DNA of 53,584 bases, taken from the NCBI GenBank assembly GCA_028278555.1, contig JANQEA010000087.1, positions 1 through 53,584 of the forward strand, read 5' to 3'. Below, piece after piece: positions 24,152 through 32,523 of the stretch. The position numbers and the translations under genes are program-made. Positions within the stretch are counted from its first letter, which is position 1; every line of letters begins with the position of its first letter. The notes below the pieces were generated by a model that saw nothing but the letters and a program-made list of their open reading frames with translations, was not told the origin of the DNA and did not search any database. The DNA is from Candidatus Bipolaricaulota bacterium (GTDB lineage Bacteria; Bipolaricaulota; Bipolaricaulia; UBA7950; UBA9294).

Positions 24152-25100
24152 CGTAGATGGCCTCCAGGAACTGGGTCGTGTACGCGGAAGCGACGTCCGT
24201 CGCCTCCATCAGCCCCTGGGCAACCAGCATATCGTGCATTCCTTGCCAGGTCGCCTCGGACATTGTCCCAATTCGTCCGTAGCTGGTGACGATCAAGGGG
24301 ATACTCGCAACCATCTGGTCGATCTGGTGCTGCAGGGCGAGCCCGTCGTCGTAGAGGAGTGCCTGCTCGCCGGCCTGCTCGGGATGGGCCACAACCCATT
24401 CCCAACCCGCGAGAAGCGCGCGGAGGAACCGCTCGACCAAGTCCGGATTCTCCTCGATCATCCTCTCGGTCGCGATGACCGTGTCCGCATAGACATGAAT
24501 CCCGTAATCGCTCGGAAAGAGGACGTTCAGCTCGTAGCCCGCGTCGCGCGCAGCGAGGACCTGATCGGTCAGGTATCCCGTCCAGACATCGACTTCGTCG
24601 TTGTAGAACGCGTCCATGGAGATCCCCCGTGGACTGACGGGCACGACATCGTCGACGGTCAGCCCGAACTGTGCGAGCAACGCGGGGAGAATCTCGTCTC
24701 CGCCGTAGACGAGGACGGTTCGGCCAGCCATATCGGGCGGCGTCACGATCCCCTTCCCCACCTTCGAGAAGTAAACGCTCGGACTGATCTGGTAGACGAC
24801 CGCGATCGCCACGATCGGCGCTCCCTCTTCCGAGCGTCGTCGGAGCACCTCACTTCCCGAGACGATCGCGAAGTCAGCGCCACCCGACAGGAGAAACTCG
24901 ACTTCATCGAGCTCCTTCGTCCCCTCGAAGATGCTGACCTCGATTCCTTGCTCGGCGAAGAGACCGTTCTCGGCTGCAGCGTAGACGCCGGCGAACTGCG
25001 TGCTGTGGTACCACTTCAGTTGAATCGCCACGTCATCCATAGCCAGACAGGCCGCTGGAATGAGTGCCACCAAGATGAACGATAGAGCCCATCTCTTCAT
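24141..25100 (-). CDS. NMT1/THI5-type periplasmic binding protein 1
   Basis: A 319-residue exported protein and first gene of the leftward signalling operon. Signal peptide MKRWALSFILVALIPAACLA; mature start DDVAIQLKWYHSTQFAGVYAAAENG is the NMT1 family signature, followed by LFAEQGIEVSIFEG and GGADFAIVSGSEVL. GGGAGG ten bases upstream supports ATG 25100. It overlaps the second binding protein by 11 bases. Ligand-contact residues differ between the two (HSTQF and HQAQF near the start are shared; the central loops are not), so they may bind related but distinct molecules. Confidence 0.88.
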   Translation of the reverse strand: MKRWALSFILVALIPAACLAMDDVAIQLKWYHSTQFAGVYAAAENGLFAEQGIEVSIFEGTKELDEVEFLLSGGADFAIVSGSEVLRRRSEEGAPIVAIAVVYQISPSVYFSKVGKGIVTPPDMAGRTVLVYGGDEILPALLAQFGLTVDDVVPVSPRGISMDAFYNDEVDVWTGYLTDQVLAARDAGYELNVLFPSDYGIHVYADTVIATERMIEENPDLVERFLRALLAGWEWVVAHPEQAGEQALLYDDGLALQHQIDQMVASIPLIVTSYGRIGTMSEATWQGMHDMLVAQGLMEATDVASAYTTQFLEAIYDGE

Positions 25101-25340
25101 CGTAGATCCCTCCCCGACAGCACCATCATCGCTCCTCGGTGACTCCCGCCTAGACCTTGGAAGCTCTAGCTTGGTTCTGTCATGAGAGGATCGTATTCCT
25201 TCGGGTCGCCTCCGTCTGTGGGGAGATCTTGATCGCGTCTGGGGGGATGCGCCCTCCGAAGATCAGAGCGCGGGCACTCGTTCAAGGGTGTCCATTGACT
25301 CCGACGCGGAATGCTCCATACTGGAGGCGGGTATCGGGAA
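25101..25340. promoter_or_regulatory. Divergent regulatory region of the signalling island
   Basis: The only gap from which both arms can be read. It holds AAGCTCTAGCTT (25161-25172, a perfect 5-2-5 dyad) overlapping an imperfect dyad at 25151-25168, which could bind a regulator. For the right arm, TTGACT (25295-25300), 16 bases, CATACT (25317-25322) is a plausible promoter. I see no clear promoter for the left arm. Confidence 0.45.
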
Positions 25341-28300
25341 ATGACCGAAGAAAGATCGGCACGCGGTTCGCAGCATCCTTTCGAACACGGAGAGTTCGGC
25401 CTGCCGTCTGCGATGCTCCCTCTTCCCTATCTGTCTCTCGGCCCGAACGGGGAAGTGCTCGCCGCAAACGAACACTACCTCGGCCTCACAGGCTACCGAC
25501 GCGATGAGGTCATCGGCTCTTGGTTCGGTGATTTCCTGACACCCGATTCCCAAGCACTCTTCAAAGAACGCTTTGCGCAATTCAAGCAAGAAGGGCACGT
25601 GGAGAATGCGGAGTTCCATCTGATTCGAAAGGATGGGGGACGCGCCCCCTCGGTCTTCAATGGGACCGCCGAGTACGATGCCGACGGACGCTTCGTGCGA
25701 ACACACTGCCTGATCAACGATGTCGCCGAACTACGTGCTCTGACCGCAGCCTATCGGTCACTCGTCGACCATTCGATTCAGGGCCTCGTGATCCTCAATC
25801 GAGATGGCGTTCTCTTCACCAATGAGGCCACCGCCCGCATGAGCGGCTACTCGGTCGAGGAGCTTCATCGGTTCTCCGCCGAGGAAATGCGCAACATCGT
25901 CCATCCGGAGGATCGAGACGGAGTTTCGGTGACGCTAACTCGGCTCCTGGCAGGTGAGGAGGTTCCGCAGCGCTTCGAATTCCGCTTCCTCCGCAAGGAC
26001 GGATCGGTCGGACATGTCGTTGCGTATCCGTCCCTGGTCGAAATCGATGGAGAGCCGGCCATCCAAGTCACCTACGACGACCAATCCGATCGTCACCAAG
26101 CTGAGATCGCCCTGCGCACCGCTGAAGCGGAATCCAGGGCACTCGTCGACGCCAGCCCCGACTACATCCTGATGCTCGACCGGGATCTCAAGATCCGGTT
26201 TGCGAACCGGGCGGCGCCCGGGCTGACATCGGAGGACATTCTTGGTGCCTACCTTCCCGATCTTGCTTCGGAGTCCGATCGCACCAATGCAGAGAGCGTA
26301 CTGCGAGGCGCGATCGACAAAGGGCAGCCCGGAACATACGAGACGAGCTACGCAACGCCAGAAGGCGAGACCATCTACTTCGAATCGCGCGTTGAGCCAA
26401 TACGAAGCGAGCAATCGGGCGACATCGATGGGATCGCCCTTATTGCCCGGGACATCACAGCGAGAAAACGCGCCGAACGGGAACTGAAGGAGAGCCAAGA
26501 GAGATTCCGATTGGTCTTCGAAGGATCGGATCTCGCCATCGCGCTGACCAGCATCGAAGGCGAGGTCGTACTGTGTAACGAGGCGCTCGAACGACTGTTT
26601 GGCTACAGCCAAGCCGAACTTCAGCAGCTCTCCTTTCGCGATTTCACGAAGCCGGAGTACCTCGAGACCGAGCTGCCCTTGTATGAGGAGCTGCTCGCCG
26701 GGAAGAGGGACAGCTATCAGATCGAGAAGGTCAACGTCCGAAAGGACGGTCAGGAGTTCTGGCTCCGTGCCACGATCAGCGCGATCCGAGGCGCTGGAGG
26801 CCGGATCGTCTACCTCGTCGCAACCGGCGAGGACATCACGAGCCGCAAACGAATGGAGCAAGCGTTACAGGGTTCCGAAGCGGAGTATCAAGATCTCTAC
26901 GACAATGCGCCGAACGCCTACTTCTCCGTCGGTACCGACGGAATCATCAAACGCTGCAACCGGCGTGCCAGCGAGATGCTCGGGTACTCGGCCGATCAGT
27001 TGATCGGCATGCCGGTCCTGCATCTCTACCGCGAGGGGGCATGGGGGAGAGATCGAGCCGAGGCTCTGCTTGACCGATTCCGTGCAGGCGAGGCGATCCA
27101 CGACGAGGAGCTTCAAATGCACAGAGCCGACGGCTCCTCGATTTGGATCAGCCTCACGGTGAATGCCTTGCGCGATGCATCCGGCACCGTCATCGAGAGC
27201 CGATCGATGGCCGTCGATATCGAGGCTCGGAAGCGTACAGAGGCCGTCCTCGTCGAGGAGAGGAACAGAGTCGAACGCTATCTGGACATCGCTGGGGTCA
27301 TGTTTGTGGCCATCGACCGCAATGGAATCGTTACGATGATCAACCAGAAGGGAAGCGAGATCCTCGGCCGACCGGAGGCGGGAATCATCGGTTCCGACTG
27401 GTTTGCGTCATTCGTCCCGGCTCGCGACCGTGATCGTGTTCGCACGGTGTTCGATCGATTGATGGCGGGAGAGATCAAGGCGGTCGAATACTACGAGAAC
27501 CCCGTCGTGACGGTCTCCGGCGAAGAGAGGATCATCGCGTGGCACAACGCGCTCTTGGTCGACGAGGCAGGACGCCCAACGGGCACCCTCAGCTCGGGGG
27601 AGGACATCACGGAGCGGAGGTACGCGGAGGAAGCACTCCGCGAGAGCGAAACCCAGTTGCGGCAGACACTCGAGGCGACGACGGACGGCATCTGGATGTG
27701 GAACTTCGAGACAGACGAGATGACGTTCAGTCCGCGCTACTACACGATGCTCGGGTACGAGCCGAACGCGTTTCCGGCCGACTTCGACCACTGGCTTGAC
27801 CTGATCCATCCAGAGGATCGCGACGCCGCTCTGGCTACGGCAACTGAGTACCTGAAGACCAAGCTAGATGACTATGAGAACCAGTTCCGATTGCGGACTG
27901 CCGACGGCAACTACCGCTGGATCCGAGCTCGTGCGCGTGTCGTTGAGCGCAACGCAAACAGCGAAGCCATTCTCATGATCGGAAATCACGAGGACATCAC
28001 CGAACGCGTCGAAGCGGAGAAGACAATACGAGAAAGTGCAGGCAAGCTGCGCGTTGTAACGAACAGTATCCCTGTTGTCGTCTATTCCGCGCTGCCGGAT
28101 GAGCAATCGACGACAACCTTCATCTCGGGGAAGAACCGAGACCTCACTGGCTACGAGGCAGAGGAGTTCCTCTCCAACCCGAAGCTCTTCGAGACCCTGG
28201 TACATCCGGACGATCGTGAGCATCTATGGGAGGCCATTCGGCGACATCGCGCAGAGGCCGGAGAGCTTGACGTCGAGTATCGGATTCGAGCGAAGGGCGG

Positions 28301-31300
28301 CACGGAGAAGTGGATCCGCGATCACGCGCTTCCGACGGTGGATGAACTCGGAGAAATCGTTCGAATCGATGGGTACATGGAGGACATCACCGAGCGCAAG
28401 CAGGCCGCGGACGCACTCCGCGAAAGCGAGGAACGGTGGCGTATCATCGCCGAGTCGAGCCGGGAGATCATCTGGCAGCTCGGTCTCGACGGCAACTTGA
28501 GCTTCGTATCGCCTTCGGTGAAGGCAGTTCTCGGGTACGAACCGGAGGAAGCGACGGGCCTTGGACTCTCTGCGTTCATCCACATGAGAGAGGTTCCGCG
28601 TGCGGCCAAGGCATTCGCCAAGGCCGTCGCGGGGGACGAGTACCAGCTTGTCGAGATCGAGGCTCGACACAAGAACGGCTCCATGATTCCGATCGAGGTC
28701 AGCGTTACGCCGATCCGGCGGAATCGGAGAGTCATCGGCGTTCAGGGAATCGCTCGTGACATCACCGAACGCATCGAGGCACAGGAAGAACTCGAGCGGA
28801 CGCTCCGGACCTCGGATGACATCGTCCGCACGATCCCGGCCGGCCTTTCCATCTATCAGTACGAGCCGCCGGATCGTCTCGTCCTCCTGCAAGCGAATCC
28901 GGCGGCGTCGACGCAAACGGGCATCGACCTGCAAGAGTGGATAGGCAAGGAATTCGATGAGATCTGGACGGAGGCGCGAGCGCGCGGGCTCACGGACGCA
29001 TACCTCGAGGTGATGCGGACCGGCAAGATGCTCAGCACCGAAGACCTGTACTACGAAGACGAGCGGTTGAGTGGCGCATTCAACGTTCGCGCGTTTCGGT
29101 TGCCGGGCAACCGGCTGGCGATCTCCTTCGAGAACGTCACCGAACGGATGCGGGCCGAGGAGGAACTCCGCGCGTCCGAGGAGAAGTACAGCACAATTAC
29201 GGAGAGTTCGGCCGACGCGATCTTCGTGATCGACCGAGACGGCCGCTACACCTTCGCGAACAAGGCAGCATGTGCCCTCCTCGGGTACTCCGAAGACGAG
29301 CTCCTTCAGATGTCGATCAACGATGTGGCAGCAGGAGGCAGCGCGAATCCCAAGATGTCCCTGTTCGGACAGCTCCTCGAGACCGGTCGCCTCTACACCG
29401 AACTGGAGCTTTGCCGGAAGGACGGGCGAATCGTGCCCGTCGACTTGAATGCCGTCGTCCTCCCCAACGGGCTGATCTACGGCAGCTGCCGCGATCTGAC
29501 CGCGCGAAAGCGAATCGAGCAACGATTTGAGACCGCTGCAAGTGTGGCGACCGATCTGATCTACGAATGGGATGTTCGAACCGATGAGCTTCTCTGGTTC
29601 GGCGACATCGACGAAGCGCTCGGCTTCGAATCCGGCGAGATCAACCATGACATCGTCTCGTGGGCCGCCCTGATTCATCCGGAAGACAGGCCGGATTTGA
29701 AGAAAGCGATCGAGTTCCACCGGACACACACACGTTTGATCCACGAGGAGTATCGGATCCGGACGAAGACCGGAGACTGGAGATACTGGATCGACCAAGC
29801 GGCGCCAATCCTCGACCGAGAAGGACGACCACTCCGTTGGGTGGGGGTCTGCCTCGATGTCACGGAACGGGTGCTCGCGGAGCAGGCACTCCGAGAGAGC
29901 GAGATCCGTTACCGGTCGTTGTTCGAGGACGCTGTGCTCGGCATCTACCAGACGACGCCGGACGGCCGGATCCTCACAGCAAATCCGGCGCTCATCCGCA
30001 TGCTCGGCTACGAGTCGTTCGAACAGCTTGCGGAACGGAATCTGGAGGGAGAGGGATACGAACCCGAGACGCCTCGAGAGCAGTTCAAAGCGCTGATCGA
30101 GCAGGCCGGCAGCCTCACCGGACGGGAATCGGCTTGGAAGCGGAGGGATGGGCAGACGATCTATGTCAGGGAGAACGCCCGTGTTGTCCGTGATGACGAC
30201 GGGAAGATCCTCTACTACGAGGGGACGATCGAGGATGTCACCGAGCGCCGGCGCGCGCTCCGCGAGCTCGAGAATTCCGAAGAGAAGTTCCGCAGTGTAT
30301 TCGAGAATGCCGCCGTCGGAATGGCCATCGGAAGAATCTCCACCGAGCGTCCAGTGGAAAGGCGGCTGGAGGCGAACGCAGCCTACGCCGAGATGCTCGG
30401 CTACACGCGGGTCGAGCTCGATCGGATCGGCATCTGGGAGATCGCCTATCCCGAAGACGTTGCGCACGAACGAAAGTGCTTCGACGCCCTGCTGAGCGGA
30501 GAGACGGCCGACTACCAACTGGAGATGCGCTTCATTCGAAAGGACGGCACGACGATCTGGGGACGCGTCACCACGTCGGGGGCCTGTTCCGACGACGGGA
30601 AGACCATGCTGCTTGTCGTCATCATCGAGGACGTCACAACGCGCCGCCTCGCCGAGGATGAGCTGAAACGCTCGGCCGAACAGCTCCGCGCACTCGGCGC
30701 TCGGCTCGCCGAAACGCAAGAAGAGGAGCGGAGGAGGATCGCCCGCGAACTGCACGATCAGGTCAGCCAGAACCTGACGGCTCTCTCGATCAACGCAGAA
30801 TCGATCGGTACGTCGCTTCGCGACTCAGCGCCGGAGATCGGCCGGAAGCTCGGCGAATGCGCCCAGCTGATCGAGGAGACCGCCGTGCATATCCGCGATC
30901 TGACGTTCGATCTTCGTCCTCCGGTCCTCGACGACTTCGGCCTCTTCGCGGCGATCGGGTGGCATGCAGAGCGCGCTGCCGAGCAGACGGGATTGACGAT
31001 CGAAGTCTCCGGCGAGGAACCCGCACCGCGCCTGCCGGCTCCGGCGGAGATGGCCCTCTTCCGGATCACCCAGGAGGCCCTGATGAACATCGTCAAGCAC
31101 GCGCAGGCCCGCTCGGTGTCCGTACGGCTGGACGCCACCAGCGCGTCCGTGCGGCTGCAGGTCGAGGACGATGGGGTCGGATTCGACCCCAGCCGGGTCG
31201 GCGAGCAGGGTACGCCGATCGGTTGGGGCCTGCTGAACATGCGCGAACGGGTCGAAGTCCTCGGCGGGACTCTCGCCATCAACTCATCGAGGCGGGGCAC

Positions 31301-31328
31301 ACGGGTCTCGGTCGAGGTTCCGAGATGA
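25341..31328 (+). CDS. Giant soluble histidine kinase with 14 PAS domains (NarX/HisKA_3 type)
   Basis: About 1995 residues with no membrane helix. I count 14 consecutive PAS/PAC units of about 125 residues (residues ~25-1770), each ending in a DIT-x-R or DVT-x-R hinge and a short coiled linker. Then a HisKA_3 dimerisation domain with the His near residue 1805 (RRRIARELHDQVSQNLTAL) and an HATPase_c with N box (ITQEALMNIVKHA), G1 (DDGVGFD) and G2 (GWGLLNMRERV). This is the kinase class that pairs with NarL/LuxR regulators, and one follows with ATGA overlap. PAS13 (29906-30250) is nearly duplicated in the leftward operon. Start uncertain: ATG 25341 fits a promoter ending at 25322; ATG 25311 is the alternative. 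Signals are unknown. Confidence 0.9.
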   Translation: MTEERSARGSQHPFEHGEFGLPSAMLPLPYLSLGPNGEVLAANEHYLGLTGYRRDEVIGSWFGDFLTPDSQALFKERFAQFKQEGHVENAEFHLIRKDGGRAPSVFNGTAEYDADGRFVRTHCLINDVAELRALTAAYRSLVDHSIQGLVILNRDGVLFTNEATARMSGYSVEELHRFSAEEMRNIVHPEDRDGVSVTLTRLLAGEEVPQRFEFRFLRKDGSVGHVVAYPSLVEIDGEPAIQVTYDDQSDRHQAEIALRTAEAESRALVDASPDYILMLDRDLKIRFANRAAPGLTSEDILGAYLPDLASESDRTNAESVLRGAIDKGQPGTYETSYATPEGETIYFESRVEPIRSEQSGDIDGIALIARDITARKRAERELKESQERFRLVFEGSDLAIALTSIEGEVVLCNEALERLFGYSQAELQQLSFRDFTKPEYLETELPLYEELLAGKRDSYQIEKVNVRKDGQEFWLRATISAIRGAGGRIVYLVATGEDITSRKRMEQALQGSEAEYQDLYDNAPNAYFSVGTDGIIKRCNRRASEMLGYSADQLIGMPVLHLYREGAWGRDRAEALLDRFRAGEAIHDEELQMHRADGSSIWISLTVNALRDASGTVIESRSMAVDIEARKRTEAVLVEERNRVERYLDIAGVMFVAIDRNGIVTMINQKGSEILGRPEAGIIGSDWFASFVPARDRDRVRTVFDRLMAGEIKAVEYYENPVVTVSGEERIIAWHNALLVDEAGRPTGTLSSGEDITERRYAEEALRESETQLRQTLEATTDGIWMWNFETDEMTFSPRYYTMLGYEPNAFPADFDHWLDLIHPEDRDAALATATEYLKTKLDDYENQFRLRTADGNYRWIRARARVVERNANSEAILMIGNHEDITERVEAEKTIRESAGKLRVVTNSIPVVVYSALPDEQSTTTFISGKNRDLTGYEAEEFLSNPKLFETLVHPDDREHLWEAIRRHRAEAGELDVEYRIRAKGGTEKWIRDHALPTVDELGEIVRIDGYMEDITERKQAADALRESEERWRIIAESSREIIWQLGLDGNLSFVSPSVKAVLGYEPEEATGLGLSAFIHMREVPRAAKAFAKAVAGDEYQLVEIEARHKNGSMIPIEVSVTPIRRNRRVIGVQGIARDITERIEAQEELERTLRTSDDIVRTIPAGLSIYQYEPPDRLVLLQANPAASTQTGIDLQEWIGKEFDEIWTEARARGLTDAYLEVMRTGKMLSTEDLYYEDERLSGAFNVRAFRLPGNRLAISFENVTERMRAEEELRASEEKYSTITESSADAIFVIDRDGRYTFANKAACALLGYSEDELLQMSINDVAAGGSANPKMSLFGQLLETGRLYTELELCRKDGRIVPVDLNAVVLPNGLIYGSCRDLTARKRIEQRFETAASVATDLIYEWDVRTDELLWFGDIDEALGFESGEINHDIVSWAALIHPEDRPDLKKAIEFHRTHTRLIHEEYRIRTKTGDWRYWIDQAAPILDREGRPLRWVGVCLDVTERVLAEQALRESEIRYRSLFEDAVLGIYQTTPDGRILTANPALIRMLGYESFEQLAERNLEGEGYEPETPREQFKALIEQAGSLTGRESAWKRRDGQTIYVRENARVVRDDDGKILYYEGTIEDVTERRRALRELENSEEKFRSVFENAAVGMAIGRISTERPVERRLEANAAYAEMLGYTRVELDRIGIWEIAYPEDVAHERKCFDALLSGETADYQLEMRFIRKDGTTIWGRVTTSGACSDDGKTMLLVVIIEDVTTRRLAEDELKRSAEQLRALGARLAETQEEERRRIARELHDQVSQNLTALSINAESIGTSLRDSAPEIGRKLGECAQLIEETAVHIRDLTFDLRPPVLDDFGLFAAIGWHAERAAEQTGLTIEVSGEEPAPRLPAPAEMALFRITQEALMNIVKHAQARSVSVRLDATSASVRLQVEDDGVGFDPSRVGEQGTPIGWGLLNMRERVEVLGGTLAINSSRRGTRVSVEVPR

Positions 31329-31978
31329 CCGTCCGCGTGCTCCTCGCCGATGACCACGCCGTGGTTCGCGACGGCCTCCGACTCCTCCTCGAAGCGCAGC
31401 CGGACATCGAAATCGCCGGGGAATCCGGGAACGGTCGAGATGCGGTCCGCAAGGCGCGGACACTCCACCCTGACATCGTCATTCTCGACGTCGCGATGCC
31501 CGAGCTGAACGGGATCGAGGCCGCCGAGCGGATCCGCGACCTCGATCCGTCGATACGGATCATCATCCTCTCGATGTACTCGACCAAGGAGCACATCTTT
31601 CGCGCTCTGAAGGCCGGAGCGAATGGGTACCTGCTCAAGGAATCGGCCGCTACAGAGGTGTTGGCAGCGGTCCGCGAGGTGAGCAGCGGACGGCGATACC
31701 TGAGCCACAAAGTCTCCGATGAAATCGTCCAAGGGTTTCTCCATCCGGAGACACGCGATGAGGTCGAAACGCCGCTCGACCGGCTCAGTCCGCGCGAACG
31801 GGAGATCCTCCAGCTTGTCGCCGAGGGGAAGTCGAGCGCCGAGATCGGGCGATCGCTCTTCCTCTCGCCGAAGACGATCGACACATATCGAAGCCGCCTG
31901 ATGCGCAAACTCGGGATCTCCGACTTGGCGAGTCTCGTCCGTTTTGCCGTCCAGCACGGCGTCATCCCGCCCGAGTAG
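31325..31978 (+). CDS. NarL/LuxR-family response regulator
   Basis: A 217-residue regulator: receiver (VLLADDHAVVRDGLRLLLE acid pocket, Asp in VILDVAMPELNG, Lys in YLLKESA) and a LuxR-type helix-turn-helix (residues ~150-215, LSPREREILQLVAEGKSSAEIGRSLFLSPKTIDTY pattern). It should bind DNA when phosphorylated by the giant kinase, whose stop codon it overlaps (ATGA at 31325). The C-terminal DNA-binding domain is complete, so it is the only dedicated transcription factor of the island. Confidence 0.93.
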   Translation: MTVRVLLADDHAVVRDGLRLLLEAQPDIEIAGESGNGRDAVRKARTLHPDIVILDVAMPELNGIEAAERIRDLDPSIRIIILSMYSTKEHIFRALKAGANGYLLKESAATEVLAAVREVSSGRRYLSHKVSDEIVQGFLHPETRDEVETPLDRLSPREREILQLVAEGKSSAEIGRSLFLSPKTIDTYRSRLMRKLGISDLASLVRFAVQHGVIPPE

Positions 31979-32073
31979 TCAAGCCTTCCCGACCGCAGAC
32001 GTCAAGATTCCCCTACAGACGGTGGCCCGACACCCGGCTATCCTCCGGATTGGCAGCACAGAAGGGAGTGGGG

Positions 32074-32496
32074 ATGGAAGGCCGAACCGTTCTGATCGTC
32101 GATGACCACGCTGTCCTTCGCGGTCTCCTTCAGTCGAACTTGCGAGACTGGTTCTCGGAAGTTCGGATTCACGAGGCGGCGGACGCCGAAACGGCGGTGG
32201 CTCTCGCCGCCGAGACGGAGCCGGACGTGGTGATCATGGACATCGCGCTCCCTGGCATGAACGGGATCGAGGCAACCCGAGCGATCAAGAAGGTCCGGCC
32301 GGAGACCCGCGTCGTCATCCTGTCGGTCCACGAACTCGACGCGTACCGGAACGACGCCGCAGCAGCCGGGGCAGATGCGTACATCCCCAAGCGGCTGATG
32401 CAGACGGAATTGAACGGAACGCTCTCCGGGTTCTTCGATCAGGTGACCGACCGGCCTACGGGCGATCGGGGTGAAAGCGTAGGCTCGCCGAGCTGA
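32074..32496 (+). CDS. Stand-alone receiver of the NarL subclass
   Basis: A 140-residue receiver with the NarL-type opening TVLIVDDHAVLRGLLQSNL, the phospho-Asp in VVIMDIALPGMNGIEA and a Lys in YIPKRL. The helix-turn-helix is absent: the chain ends 30 residues after the Lys. It may titrate phosphate from the giant kinase or bind a protein partner. GAAGGGAG upstream supports ATG 32074. A 95-base gap separates it from the regulator upstream; no promoter is obvious there. Confidence 0.88.
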   Translation: MEGRTVLIVDDHAVLRGLLQSNLRDWFSEVRIHEAADAETAVALAAETEPDVVIMDIALPGMNGIEATRAIKKVRPETRVVILSVHELDAYRNDAAAAGADAYIPKRLMQTELNGTLSGFFDQVTDRPTGDRGESVGSPS

Positions 32497-32523
32497 GCGC
32501 AGAGGCGCTGGGAAGTGGACATC

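Noticed and set aside
28224..30755. 843-residue open frame antisense to the giant kinase
   Set aside because: It has no start or ribosome site, lacks any domain I recognise, and mirrors the GC-rich third positions of the real gene. The same applies to long antisense frames at 14872-16578, 20573-22507 and 32539-34227.
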